From contig CAYFRD010000001.1 in the NCBI GenBank assembly GCA_964345555.1, positions 13,237 through 77,236 of the forward strand: a stretch of DNA of 64,000 bases, read 5' to 3'. The position numbers were made by a program, and so were the translations under genes. The DNA comes from Peptoniphilus_E sp964345555. Its GTDB lineage: Bacteria > Bacillota > Clostridia > Tissierellales > Peptoniphilaceae. The notes beneath the pieces are model-generated. The model saw only the letters and a program-made list of their open reading frames with translations. It searched no databases and was not told the origin of the DNA. Of the stretch, positions 45,814 to 55,961 are shown piece by piece. Position 1 is the stretch's first letter. Each line of letters begins with the position of its first letter.

Positions 45814-47400
45814 TCAACTGAATAAGGTTTTAATTGCGTTAGACAGTTTAGTGAAAAATCCTTGTTTCACAGATTTTTCTTCTTCTACTTCGTATTCTTG
45901 CTCCATGAAGTAGATCTGTGCGTTCATCTTTGGCTGATCGTTTTCTATCTTGTAGAGATTTCCGTCGCTGCCGAATCTTCTGCCTTTGAGATTGTCCGCA
46001 AATTGTACGTTCATAAATTCTATTATTCTGTCTTTTATTTTATTGTCAAGAACTGAACAGAGAAGTTCAACTCTGTGTTCGGTATTTCGTGTCATTAGGT
46101 CTGCGGATCCGATGTAAATCTTCGGATTTTCTCTTCCAAGTATATAAACTCTGGCATGCTCCAAAAATCTCCCCACGATGGATTTCGCTTCAATGTTCTG
46201 CGTTTTTCCTTCTATTCCGGGAAGTAGGCAACATATTCCTCTTATTATCAATTGAACTTTTACTCCGGCGTCGGAAGCCTCTTTGAGTTTGTCTATGAAG
46301 TCTCTGTCCGTTAGTGAGTTCATTTTGAAAAAGATAAATCCTTCGGATCCCTTTGCAATTTCTTCGTCCATCATATTCAGCAACTCCGGCTTGAGCGTGG
46401 ATGGTGATTGCAAAAGGTGTTTGTACTTACCGTCAAGGTTTCCTGTGGAGATGTTTTTGAAAAAGTGTACGGCGTCTTTCCCTATGTCGTAGTTTGCCGT
46501 CATGAGTGACAGATCGGAGTATCCTGTGGCTGTGGACTCGTTGTAGTTTCCTGTGCCTATCTGTGTGATATAGCTCCAGCCCACTTCGTCTTTAAGGGTT
46601 ATTAAGCAGATTTTTGAGTGAACTTTGTATCCCGCCATTCCATAAATTATGTTGCAACCTGCATCGTAAAGTTGTTTTGAATAGTCCAGGTTGTTTTGTT
46701 CGTCAAATCTTGCTCTAAGTTCCATTATTACCAAAACTTCTTTGCCGTTTTCCGCCGCTCTGCACAGATAATTTACCAGTCTTGAGTTCTTTGCAAGCCT
46801 GTAGATGGTTATTTTTATACTCACCACTCTGTCGTCGTAAGATGCCTGCTCTATTAGTTTTAAAAAGGAGTCCATGCTGTCGTAGGGATAACTTAACAGG
46901 TAGTCCTTTTTCTTTACTCTGTCTATTAAATCTCCTGTAAATCCGATTTTATTTCCTAATTTAGGCAAGTAGTGATTGTATGAGTTCTGTGCTATGAAGT
47001 CTTCGCTCAAATAGTCCTTTAGTTCCGATACATATTCCATGGAAAGCGGAGCGTCACTTTGAAATATTTGGTTCTTTCCTATATTCAGTTCACTACACAG
47101 CAAAATTTCAAAGGATTCTCTTGCTTTTTCATTTACTTCCACACGCACCGCTTGGAGTCTTTTTCTCTTTTTGAGGATTTTTTTCATGTGTGATCTGTAG
47201 TCCACTTCGTCGTAGGAGATCTCATCATCTGCCGACAAGTCTGCGTTCCTCGTGACTCTTATTATAGTCTTTGCCAGCACCTTAGCTTTCGGATAGCACT
47301 CGCTGGCAAATTCGTATATTACTTTGGATGTTCTTATGAAAGGATATCCTGTGGAAGATGTGAGCTTAATTATTTTGGGAAGTATGTTGGGCAGTGCCAT
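45814..47400 (-). pseudogene. ppk1: Polyphosphate kinase, part after an in-frame TAG
   Basis: The larger, catalytic part (528 codons) of polyphosphate kinase 1, which builds polyphosphate from ATP. Visible are the head-domain LPNILPKII segment, the autophosphorylated histidine in YKVHSKICLI, the GTGNYNESTA loop, and a second phospholipase-D-like half (YIGSADLMTRNTEHRVE). It is in exactly the same frame as the N-terminal piece, separated only by a TAG and nine sense codons. The ATG at 47400 is merely the first Met after the stop and has no ribosome site. Confidence 0.85.
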
Positions 47401-47427
47401 TATCCCGTGATGAATTTGTCCCTTTTC

Positions 47428-47919
47428 CTACAAATCAAGTATTAGATATTCCGATCCGTTTTCTAAAAAGGGAAAGGGTCTTTGAAGGTCTATGGTCATA
47501 GGCGACAATATGGGAAGTATGTAGTCCTTAAAATATTTATATACAGCTTTTCTTTGAGTCTTTGTAAGTTCATCGGTGTTCAAATTGTATATTCCTGATT
47601 TTCTGAATTCTTCTTCAACTATTTCAAAAACTCTGTCCTTTTTTTCATATAGGTCGTCCATTGTGGAAAATATCAGATCAAGCTGTTCAGACGCACTCAG
47701 TCCGCTCTTGTTGTCTATTTGCTGATCGTTTAATAGGGAAAGGTCCGTCAGTCCTCCCACTCTGACCATGCAAAATTCGTCTAAATTTGAACAAAATATC
47801 TGCAGGAATTTCAGTTTTTCAAAAAGAGGCACCGATTCATCAAGGGCTTCTTCCATTACTCTTTTATTGAAGTTTAACCAAGATAATTCCCTGTTTTGCG
47901 TATAACTATAATCCATCAT
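47428..47919 (-). pseudogene. ppk1: Polyphosphate kinase, N-terminal part ending at an in-frame TAG
   Basis: The N-domain of Ppk1 (163 codons): NRELSWLNFNKRVMEEA, VPLFEKLKFLQIFCSNLDEF and ILSPMTIDLQRPFPFLENGS are strongly conserved family text. It stops at a TAG (47428-47430) where the frame continues E-K-G-Q-I-H-H-G-I into the catalytic part. Repaired length would be about 701 codons, the normal Ppk1 size. The start overlaps the end of ppx (AGGAG site), so the two form a ppx-ppk operon. Confidence 0.85.
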
Positions 47920-48826
47920 ATATTATCTCCTTCTGTTTCAAATAAAGATAACCTTCTCTAACTCCATTTTTGGATATTTCAACTTCTCCTATGTTGAACA
48001 TCTTCATGACCTCCATGAGTATAACCATGCCGGGCACTTGTGTATGAATACGTTCAGGTGTGACTTGGAGTATTACTCCTAAAGCTTGTCTGTCATGTTT
48101 TATAAGTCTCAGGCTTAAATCTTCAATTTCATTTAAAGTTATGTTTTTGTTGGTGTCCTTGGAATGCAGTTCTTGGGTGATATTGCCCGCTGCACGTATG
48201 GTTCCGCCCACCCCGTACATATTCCTGGTATTGACAATGGGTATTGGATATTCCTTGAGCAGATTGGACACTTGAGATTTCATGGCGTAATATTCCTTGA
48301 AGGTGGGTATGATTCCGCTTACATTCTTTTTAAATATAGATAGCGAGCCTTCAGGCAAACTTATGGAGTCTATGTACTCTCCCTCATGTACGAGAATGAT
48401 TTCCGTGGAACCTCCTCCGATATCGAGGATATATCCCTCCTGCACATTTATATCGGTTTTTACTCCTAAAAAATCACAAAATCCTTCCATCTTTCCGCTT
48501 AGCAATGTCAGATCAAGACCTGTTTCTTTTCTTATCTGGTCCAAGACATAGGTGGAATTATCCACGTTTCTTATGGCAGCTGTGGCGAAAATATAGTATT
48601 CATCAATGGAAAGATCTTCGATGATTTTTTTGAATTTGTTTAAAATTTTTATAACTTTTTTTATTCCGATTTCAGCCATCTTATTATCTTCCACATAGGA
48701 ACTTAGTCCTGCGAAAGTCTTTTTGCTGGATATGACTCTGTACTTGCCCTTATTGTCGTTGTAAATATTAAATCTGATGGTGTTCGAACCTATATCAACT
48801 ATCCCGTACATTCCTCTGTCTTCCAT
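47906..48826 (-). CDS. ppx: Exopolyphosphatase / pppGpp phosphohydrolase family (Ppx/GppA)
   Basis: An ASKHA-fold phosphatase of 306 residues that removes terminal phosphate from polyphosphate. The N-terminal phosphate loop is DIGSNTIRFNIY, the second DIGGGSTEIIL, and FATAAIRN lies between them. It has only the two-domain core, like short Ppx2-type enzymes, and lacks the C-terminal HD domain of long ones. It overlaps ppk1 by 14 bases, so synthesis and breakdown of polyphosphate are encoded together. If ppk1 is truly broken, only the breakdown arm remains. Confidence 0.9.
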   Translation of the reverse strand: MEDRGMYGIVDIGSNTIRFNIYNDNKGKYRVISSKKTFAGLSSYVEDNKMAEIGIKKVIKILNKFKKIIEDLSIDEYYIFATAAIRNVDNSTYVLDQIRKETGLDLTLLSGKMEGFCDFLGVKTDINVQEGYILDIGGGSTEIILVHEGEYIDSISLPEGSLSIFKKNVSGIIPTFKEYYAMKSQVSNLLKEYPIPIVNTRNMYGVGGTIRAAGNITQELHSKDTNKNITLNEIEDLSLRLIKHDRQALGVILQVTPERIHTQVPGMVILMEVMKMFNIGEVEISKNGVREGYLYLKQKEIIYDGL

Positions 48827-48896
48827 AAAATCCCCCTGATTATACTACCTATTTATACCATGCCTTTGTATATTTTCTGTAAAGTCACTGTAAATA

Positions 48897-49424
48897 TTAT
48901 ATTTCCTTTTCTTTTTTGTGCCTGTTGCTTGCGTATTTTAAAATCAACTCTGCTATTTTTGAGCAGATATATCCAAGCACTGCTCCTGCCATAACGTCCG
49001 TGGGATAATGAACATATAGGTACAGCCTTGTAAATGCCATCAGCACTCCCACAAATATCATAAACACGCCCAATTCACTATCGTAGTGCTTTATGCTGAA
49101 TGCAGTCGCAAAGGCGGAGTATGTGTGCCCTGACGGAAATGAAAAATCCTTTAAAGGTTCAACTATTATGGGTGTGTTGAATCTGGCATAGGGTCTGATT
49201 CTCCCTATGGTCGGTTTCAATAATAAATTACCCAATATCAGACACATAATCAAGGAAATCACAATGTGAATTCCCATCTTTCTCGTCTTTTTATTAAATA
49301 TCAGCACAAGACCGATTGTTACAAAAACCGCTCCTCCAGAGCCCAAAAGGTTAAAGGCTATGGACATATGATCAAGAAATGTGTTTTGAAATTTCGCAAT
49401 AAAATCTAAGATAAATTTTTCCAA
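48897..49424 (-). CDS. PAP2-family membrane phosphatase
   Basis: A 175-residue lipid phosphatase with five to six helices. The three-part active site is complete: KPTIGRIRPYAR (K-x6-RP), PSGHTYSAFA (PSGH), and TRLYLYVHYPTDV (R-x5-H-x3-D). Members dephosphorylate undecaprenyl pyrophosphate or phosphatidic acid at the outer membrane face; which one is not decided. The start is a TTG with GAGAGGAAC upstream. It is divergent from the ABC exporter operon. Confidence 0.9.
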   Translation of the reverse strand: MEKFILDFIAKFQNTFLDHMSIAFNLLGSGGAVFVTIGLVLIFNKKTRKMGIHIVISLIMCLILGNLLLKPTIGRIRPYARFNTPIIVEPLKDFSFPSGHTYSAFATAFSIKHYDSELGVFMIFVGVLMAFTRLYLYVHYPTDVMAGAVLGYICSKIAELILKYASNRHKKEKEI

Positions 49425-49542
49425 TGAACTGTTCCTCTCCCAACAATATTACTCAATTATATTTATATCCAAATTTCTATCTTATTAAAAATTTTAGGGT
49501 ATATAATATATATTATTACATTATTAATGATAAAGGTGAATT

Positions 49543-51279
49543 ATGGTATCGAAATTATTGTCCTATGTTAAGGATTACAAAAAATACGCACTTCTTTCTC
49601 CCGTATTTGTGGTAACTGAAGTTGTAATGGACATTTTTATCCCTTATCTCATGAGTCTGATCATAGATAGGGGTATAAAATTGCACTCTGAAAGTGAAAT
49701 TCTAAGACTCGGCTCACTACTCATAGGTGCGGTAATAATCGCACTTATAACGGGAATACTCTCCGGATACTTTGCTACGAAAGCCTCTGCCGGATTTGCG
49801 AAAAATTTGAGATTTGCTATCTACAAGAGAATTCAGGAATTTACTTTCAAAGACATAGAAAAATTCTCCACGGGCAGTCTTATGACCAGAATGACTTCCG
49901 ATGTGCAAAATATTCAAGTTGCCTTTCAAATGAGCACAAGATTGGCAATACGCTCTCCCCTGATGATGACCTTTTCTCTTTTTATGGCACTTAGAATAAA
50001 TAAACCCTTGGCTTTAAACTTCCTGATCATCTTCCCCATAATAGGGTTTGGAATTTATTTTATTTTTTCAAACGCCAGTCCTCTTTTCAAAATAATCTTC
50101 AGGACCATCGACAAACTCAATTCTGTCGTTTCTGAAAATCTCTTGGGCATAAGAGTCGTTAAGAGTTTTAACAAAATGGATCATGAAAGTGAAAAATTCA
50201 ACACTGTTTCCGAAGATATTTACAAGTACAATGTCAAGGCCTCAAAACTGATGGCACTTTCAAACCCTCTCATGCAATTCTGCCTTTACGTCATAAGCAT
50301 AATGATTGCATGGTTCGGAACGCACTATATACTGGATTCCACTCTCATGACAGGAGAACTTCTGAGTATGCTGACATACTCTTTTCAAATTCAAATATCA
50401 CTGATGATGCTGTCCTTTGTGCTGATAAATGTCATTATAGCCAAGAGCAGTGCGGAACGTGTTCTTGAAGTTCTCAATCAAGAACCCTCCATGGATTTGA
50501 ATTTAGACGGTGAAAAAAATGTTAAAAATGGAAATATAGAATTCGTAAATGTTTTGTTTTCCTATGCAGATGACGAAGACAAATGCATACTCAAGGGAAT
50601 AAACCTCTCTATTAAGGAGGGCGACAGAGTGGGCATAATCGGTCCTACAGGATCGGGCAAGACCTCTCTTGTAAATTTAATTCCTCGTCTGTATGACACC
50701 TATGCAGGCATTGTAAGAGTGGGCGATTTAGATGTAAAGGACTACAATATAAAATCTTTGAGAGATGCCGTATCCGTAGTGCTGCAAAAGAATCAGCTGT
50801 TCACGGGCACAGTCCTTGAAAATTTGCGATGGGGAAATAAAAACGCCTCTCCGGATGAAGTGGTAAGAGTTGCAAAAATAGCACAGGCTCACGACTTCAT
50901 TATGGAGTCCAAGGACGGATACCACAGAAAGGTGGAAAGAGGCGGAACGAACTTCTCCGGAGGGCAAAGACAAAGGCTCTGTATTGCAAGAGCGCTTTTA
51001 AAAAATCCTAAGATTTTAATTTTAGACGACTCTATGTCAGCTCTCGACACTCAGACGGAGAACAGTATAACCTCATCTCTTAGCGAAACAAGACCTGACA
51101 TGACCACCATAATAATATCCCAAAGGATTAAATCCATAAAGAACACCGACTATATATTGGTCATGGACAAGGGAAAAATAGTAGACAAAGGAACTCATGA
51201 AGAGCTTCTTATCTCCAGTGAAATATACAGAGAAATAAGTGAAACTCAAAGTGAAAAAGGTGATTTTGATGCAAAATAA
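49543..51279 (+). CDS. Heterodimeric ABC exporter subunit, degenerate catalytic Glu
   Basis: A 578-residue half-transporter: six membrane helices (about 1-320), then the ATPase. Walker A is GPTGSGKTS, the signature is the canonical FSGGQRQR, but Walker B reads LILDDSMSALD, so the catalytic Glu is Asp. With its partner, whose signature is altered, this gives one normal and one degenerate ATP site, as in BmrCD, LmrCD and TM287/288 exporters. Likely a multidrug or lipid exporter. AAAGGTGA precedes the ATG. It overlaps the next gene. Confidence 0.92.
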   Translation: MVSKLLSYVKDYKKYALLSPVFVVTEVVMDIFIPYLMSLIIDRGIKLHSESEILRLGSLLIGAVIIALITGILSGYFATKASAGFAKNLRFAIYKRIQEFTFKDIEKFSTGSLMTRMTSDVQNIQVAFQMSTRLAIRSPLMMTFSLFMALRINKPLALNFLIIFPIIGFGIYFIFSNASPLFKIIFRTIDKLNSVVSENLLGIRVVKSFNKMDHESEKFNTVSEDIYKYNVKASKLMALSNPLMQFCLYVISIMIAWFGTHYILDSTLMTGELLSMLTYSFQIQISLMMLSFVLINVIIAKSSAERVLEVLNQEPSMDLNLDGEKNVKNGNIEFVNVLFSYADDEDKCILKGINLSIKEGDRVGIIGPTGSGKTSLVNLIPRLYDTYAGIVRVGDLDVKDYNIKSLRDAVSVVLQKNQLFTGTVLENLRWGNKNASPDEVVRVAKIAQAHDFIMESKDGYHRKVERGGTNFSGGQRQRLCIARALLKNPKILILDDSMSALDTQTENSITSSLSETRPDMTTIIISQRIKSIKNTDYILVMDKGKIVDKGTHEELLISSEIYREISETQSEKGDFDAK

Positions 51280-53155
51280 ACCCAATAAAGCAAAAATAAC
51301 ATCTCCTGAAAATATTGAAGCTCTTAAGAGAATATTGAAGCTGTTTTTCAGCAGATCAAAATCAAAATTTTTCATAATAATATTGCTGGTAATATGGTCG
51401 GGATTCATCGGGATACTTCCCTCAATATTTTTAAAAATACTGATCGACGAGCACATAACTCCCATGTTGGCTCAAGAAGTGCCCAACTTCACACCTCTGA
51501 TCAAACTTTTGATCAATTTCATGTTCATATACTTGAGCGGTGTGCTTGCAACTCTCATCTACTCGAGAATGATGGTGGATATTTCCGAAAGCATATTGAA
51601 GGATTTGAGGAATAAACTCTTTAATCACATGGAAACTCTCCCCATATCCTATTTCGACAGCAGATCTCACGGCGATATAATGAGCGTATACACCAACGAC
51701 ATAACGACATTGCAACAATTGATGACAAATACCTTCCCCAATCTTTTCTCCTCCATTGTCACCATAACTGCGGTCATAATTGCAATGATTATATCCTCTC
51801 CAATACTATTCATAGTTGTGGTCATTTCTATGAGCGCTCTTTTGGCGGCTCTAAACAATATAGGCGGCAAATCCTCCGAATACTTTTTAAAACTGCAACA
51901 GTCTCTTGGAAAGCAAAACGGATTTGTCGAAGAAACCATTGACGGGCAAAGGGTTATAAAGGTGTTCTCTCATGAAGAGGAAATAATAAAAAACTTCACA
52001 GAAATAAACAACGAACTGGCAAAAAACACCACTCTGGCAAACAGATATTCATTAATTCTCATGCCCATAGTTTTTAACATAGGCAACTTACAATACGCAT
52101 TTTTAGCAATAGTGGGAGGACTGTTGGCTGTCAACGACCTCTTCGGTATAACCATAGGTACAATCGCCTCCTTCTTACAACTTTCCAAGAACTTCGGCGG
52201 TCCCATAAGAAATATCTCGCAACAAATGAACCAAGTTGCAAGCGCCTTGGGCGGTTCAAGGAGAATATTTCAAATGCTTGAAGAAGAACCCGAAACCGAT
52301 GAAGGGTATATCGAGCTGGCATATCTATGCGACGATGCCGAGGGCAAACCCTTTGAATGCTCCGATAGAAGCGGCTATCCCGCATGGAAAAATCCCAAGA
52401 CCGGCGAATATAAAAAATTAAAGGGCGATATAAGATTCAACAATGTATACTTTTCCTATGACGGGAAAAAGCCTATACTGAATGACATATCACTCTATGC
52501 AAAACCCGGACAAAAAATTGCTTTAGTCGGTGAAACAGGCGCAGGGAAAACTACCATCACCAATCTCATAAACAGATTCTATGAAATAGATTCAGGATCT
52601 ATCACATACGACGGAATAAATATAAAGGATATAAAAAAATACGACCTGAGAAATTCTCTGGGTATAGTGTTACAGGATACAAATCTATTCTCCGGAACAA
52701 TCAACTACAACCTGGCTTACGGCAAGGGCAAAATCGACGAAGAAGAAATTATAGAAGCTGCTAAAAAATGTCAAGCTCACGATTTTATAATGCTGTTACC
52801 TGATGGATATGACACCTATATCGATGCTACTAACCTGGATATATCTCAAGGACAGGCACAGCTTCTGTCCATAGCCAGAGCGGAAATCTACGACCCTGCT
52901 GTGCTGATTTTAGACGAAGCAACTTCATCCATCGACTCACGTACGGAAAAACTCGTGCAGAACTCCATGGACGAAGTCATGAAAGGCAGAACCACCTTTG
53001 TAATTGCACACAGACTTTCCACAGTCAAAAACTCCAATGCGATAATAGTCCTTTCCAAGGGACAGATCATTGAAAGAGGAGATCATGACGACCTCCTTAA
53101 ACAAAAGGGAGTGTACTACAAGTTATACACAGGAGGATTTGAAGAGTCCGATTAA
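51269..53155 (+). CDS. Heterodimeric ABC exporter subunit, degenerate signature
   Basis: The 628-residue partner half-transporter. Six membrane helices (about 20-330), a long linker insert rich in Glu and Asp (EEEPETDEGYIELAYLCDDA), then an ATPase with Walker A GETGAGKTT, Walker B VLILDEATSSID with intact Glu, and a changed signature ISQGQAQ. The insert resembles that of the longer subunit of such dimers. The ATG at 51269 follows AAAGGTGATTTT and overlaps the first subunit by 11 bases. Confidence 0.92.
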   Translation: MQNKPNKAKITSPENIEALKRILKLFFSRSKSKFFIIILLVIWSGFIGILPSIFLKILIDEHITPMLAQEVPNFTPLIKLLINFMFIYLSGVLATLIYSRMMVDISESILKDLRNKLFNHMETLPISYFDSRSHGDIMSVYTNDITTLQQLMTNTFPNLFSSIVTITAVIIAMIISSPILFIVVVISMSALLAALNNIGGKSSEYFLKLQQSLGKQNGFVEETIDGQRVIKVFSHEEEIIKNFTEINNELAKNTTLANRYSLILMPIVFNIGNLQYAFLAIVGGLLAVNDLFGITIGTIASFLQLSKNFGGPIRNISQQMNQVASALGGSRRIFQMLEEEPETDEGYIELAYLCDDAEGKPFECSDRSGYPAWKNPKTGEYKKLKGDIRFNNVYFSYDGKKPILNDISLYAKPGQKIALVGETGAGKTTITNLINRFYEIDSGSITYDGINIKDIKKYDLRNSLGIVLQDTNLFSGTINYNLAYGKGKIDEEEIIEAAKKCQAHDFIMLLPDGYDTYIDATNLDISQGQAQLLSIARAEIYDPAVLILDEATSSIDSRTEKLVQNSMDEVMKGRTTFVIAHRLSTVKNSNAIIVLSKGQIIERGDHDDLLKQKGVYYKLYTGGFEESD

Positions 53156-53172
53156 TCGGACTCTTTCTTTTG
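53142..53172 (+). terminator. Terminator of the ABC exporter operon
   Basis: The perfect palindrome AAGAGTCCGATT / AATCGGACTCTT is followed by TCTTTT and includes the stop codon. Confidence 0.8.
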
Positions 53173-53220
53173 TTGACTATATCTTCTTAAATATCTAAAA
53201 TATACTTAAAGGAGATGAAT

Positions 53221-53868
53221 ATGAACAAATCTTTAGTTAATGACTTAAAAAAAATATCAACATACATATTATTCTATGTTTTCATAAGTGCACTGATAAT
53301 TTACTTCGACTTCAACAGAAGATACTTGATATTCAATGCGGGACTTAGTTTAATCGCTTACATATCCAGCGGATTTGCCACTGTAAAAAAACATGTTTTG
53401 CTCACTTTGCTTGCCCTTTTCATAACTGTGGTATTCTTTCCCAACGCTCTTTATATGTTCACCGACTACATTCACATAAGAACCTCTGAGTACTACAAGA
53501 CATCTGCCGCAGGTGCAATTTACAACATGGATTACTCAAGCTGGATAAAACTCGCAGTGGACGCCGGCATGATCACGCTGTCTCTGGTGTTGAGTTACGA
53601 AACCTTTGTAAATATACTCAAAGCTGTGAAGTGTTACGGATATAAAATAGCCGGTTTTTTTCTGTCGGTATTCATATCTGCAATAAGCGGATTTGCAATC
53701 TACATAGGTCGTTTTTTGAGATTGAATTCCTGGGATATCTTCGCACTGCCTTCCATGCTTAGAAGCATGATAGCAGGATTTGAAACCAATGATTATTATT
53801 TAATCGCAACCTTTGCAATTTTTCAATTTTTTATAATTTTGCTCTTTGCAAATTTAAAAAATAATTAG
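53221..53868 (+). CDS. DUF1361 membrane protein
   Basis: A 215-residue protein with six membrane helices. The family motif FFPNALYMFTDYIHI lies in the middle, followed by a hydrophilic loop and WDIFALP near the C-terminus, as in DUF1361 proteins. Function is unknown. The ATG at 53221 is preferred to 53215 because the AAAGGAG site would touch the latter. It sits alone between two terminator-bounded operons. Confidence 0.8.
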   Translation: MNKSLVNDLKKISTYILFYVFISALIIYFDFNRRYLIFNAGLSLIAYISSGFATVKKHVLLTLLALFITVVFFPNALYMFTDYIHIRTSEYYKTSAAGAIYNMDYSSWIKLAVDAGMITLSLVLSYETFVNILKAVKCYGYKIAGFFLSVFISAISGFAIYIGRFLRLNSWDIFALPSMLRSMIAGFETNDYYLIATFAIFQFFIILLFANLKNN

Positions 53869-53930
53869 TTTTGCACAAGAAAACTTGATATTATTTTTGT
53901 TTGGACTAAAATATGTCTAAGGAGGAAAAA

Positions 53931-54266
53931 ATGAAAGCTTTATTTATAGTTTTAAATCACGAAAAACACGTCAACAATCTTTTGATTGAATTTGACAAAA
54001 ACGGACTCAGAGGCGGAACCATTCTCGAGAGTATGGGCATGGCACAAACCATGGCGGAACGCTCTATCGGCGGTAGTTATGCCTATTTAAGAAATATGCT
54101 CAGCGGCGGAAGACCCTACAATAAGACCATATTTTTAATTTTAGATGATGACAGACTTCAACTGGCTAAGGAATGTGTCAGAAAAGTAGTTGGAGATTTG
54201 GGACAAGAAAATGTCGGAATTATGTTTAATTTCCCCATTAGCGAAATCGAGGGATTGACGAAATAA
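53931..54266 (+). CDS. PII-like small regulatory protein
   Basis: A 111-residue alpha/beta protein of the PII-like superfamily. It begins MKALFIVLNHEKHVNNLLIE and has RGGTILESMGMAQ, the PII-typical Gly-rich turn, then a loop SGGRPYNKTIFLI and GIMFNFPI. The uridylylated T-loop tyrosine of GlnB is not present. Its TAA overlaps the ATG of the antiporter gene (TAATG), so the two are tightly coupled. It probably binds a nucleotide and regulates that antiporter; that is inference. AAGGAGG precedes the ATG. Confidence 0.75.
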   Translation: MKALFIVLNHEKHVNNLLIEFDKNGLRGGTILESMGMAQTMAERSIGGSYAYLRNMLSGGRPYNKTIFLILDDDRLQLAKECVRKVVGDLGQENVGIMFNFPISEIEGLTK

Positions 54267-55434
54267 TGAGTATGTTTTATATCGCTGTTTTATTATTCAG
54301 CGGAATGATTTTCGGACGTATCTTTTCCAAGATTAAATTTCCCGAAGTCACGGGATTTTTAATAGGAGGAATAATTATCGGTCCCTCGGTACTGGGACTG
54401 ATAAGCTCCGAAGGTGTAAAATCTTTAAATGTAATAAGTGATGTAGCGCTTAGTTTTATAGCTTTTTCCATAGGTTCCGAAATGAAAATTTCAGTGCTTA
54501 AAAACCTTGGAAATAAAATAGTACTTATAACGCTATTTGAAGCCCTGGGCGCTTTTTTTGTTGTTCTTATAGGAACGATGTTGCTGTCGGGAATGGATAT
54601 AGCCTTTTCCCTTACCTTGGCAAGCATTGCCTGTGCTACAGCTCCTGCCGCCACACTTATGGTAATAAGAGAGTACAGGGCTAAGGGCGAATTGGTAAAT
54701 GTACTGTTACCCGTTGTGGCTCTTGATGATGCCGTATGTATCATAGTGTTTGGCATTTCATCTTCAATTGCCGTGAATATTTTACAAGGCGGAGAATTGA
54801 ATTTTCTCACCATGTTCGGTGTGCCCCTTCTCGAAATTCTTTTGTCCATAGTTATAGGAGTAATAGGAGGAATTGCCTTTTCCTTCGTATCTAAAAAAAT
54901 TAAGACGGAAAATGAACTCCTTGCATTTACCATAGCTGTAATTTTTCTATTAGATTCAATAGCTAATTTAAACGGACTCTCAAGTCTTTTGACCCTGATG
55001 ACCGCATCGGTGATAATAGCGAACTTGGGAAATGTGTCCAGAAGATATTCTGATCTGATAGACAGATTAACCCCTCCCATATTCATGTGCTTCTTTGTAC
55101 TGTCGGGAGCGGATTTAAATCTTTCCAGTTTGAAGACCGTAGGTGCAATAGGAATTTTCTATGTACTGGGCAGAACACTGGGCAAGTACATGGGTGCTTA
55201 CTCCTCTGCAAAAATCACGGGAATGTCCAAGAATATTCAAAAATATCTGGGACTCACCCTTGTTCCTCAAGCAGGGGTTGCCATAGGACTGAGTTTAATC
55301 GCCAGTCAAAAAATCCCCGACCCTCATGGAACTATGATAAGAACATAATACTCGGCGCAACCATAATATACGAATTGGTTGGACCGCTGCTGGCTAAAGT
55401 CGCTCTTAAAAATACCGGCTGTATAGAAAATTAA
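54266..55434 (+). pseudogene. CPA2-type cation/proton antiporter with 3' frameshift
   Basis: A membrane antiporter of the KefB/NapA-like CPA2 family. Eleven or so helices are seen: GRIFSKIKFPEVTGFLIGG, the ion-site region ACATAPAATLMVIREYRAKG and VVALDDAVCIIVF with paired Asp, and LVPQAGVAIGLSL. The frame stops at 55348 after GTMIRT. One missing base near 55342 restores IILGATIIYELVGPLLAKVA, the normal family end, up to 55434. There is no C-terminal TrkA-N domain. Only the last helix is lost, so the protein could still be partly stable. Confidence 0.8.
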
Positions 55435-55440
55435 ATAAAT

Positions 55441-55482
55441 AAAAAACACGATAAATTTCTTGAGAGATTTATCGTGTTTTTT
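55441..55482. terminator. Bidirectional terminator
   Basis: AAAAAACACGATAAAT / ATTTATCGTGTTTTTT is a 16-bp perfect stem between convergent genes. Confidence 0.88.
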
Positions 55483-55484
55483 AT

Positions 55485-55961
55485 TTATTTATGATATGGG
55501 AAGTTATTTATTATTCTGAAAGCTCTGTAGATTTGCTCCAAAAGTATCAGTCTCATCAGTTGGTGAGGAAAGGTCATATCCGAAAAAGAAAGCCTTAAAT
55601 CAGCTCGATTCAATACTTCCTCCGACAGACCCAAAGAACCTCCGATTACAAAATTCACCGTAGAATCGCCCTCCAACATAATGGAGTTCAGCTTATCTGC
55701 AAAGGACTCAGATATAAATTTTTTACCCTTGATGTCCAATGCTATGGTGTATCCGCCCTTGATGTGTCTGAGCAGTTTCTCTCCTTCTTTGAATTTGATG
55801 CTTTGTTCATCTCTTGTCGAAAGATTTTCAGGTGCACTCTCATCAGCCACTTCAATGATATCTGTATTGCAATGAGCGGACAACCTTTTGACAAATTCTG
55901 CGATTCCTTCTTTTATATATTTTTCTTTGATTTTTCCCACTGCTAAAATATTTACGTTCAA
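55485..55961 (-). CDS. rlmH: 23S rRNA (pseudouridine(1915)-N(3))-methyltransferase
   Basis: A SPOUT-family methyltransferase of 158 residues that methylates pseudouridine 1915 in helix 69 of 23S rRNA. The trefoil-knot SAM site is FVIGGSLGL and the C-terminal signature is LLEQIYRAFRIINNFPYHK. The start is a TTG overlapping the pncA-like stop (TTGA). Upstream homologous text MNVNILAVGKIKEKYIKEGI supports it although the ribosome site is poor. It ends the tpx-pncA-rlmH cluster. Confidence 0.95.
   Translation of the reverse strand: MNVNILAVGKIKEKYIKEGIAEFVKRLSAHCNTDIIEVADESAPENLSTRDEQSIKFKEGEKLLRHIKGGYTIALDIKGKKFISESFADKLNSIMLEGDSTVNFVIGGSLGLSEEVLNRADLRLSFSDMTFPHQLMRLILLEQIYRAFRIINNFPYHK

Noticed and set aside
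54277..55086. Minus-strand open frame of 269 codons
   Set aside because: It is the shadow of the antiporter gene; the plus frame has clear family motifs, membrane helices and coupling to the PII-like gene.
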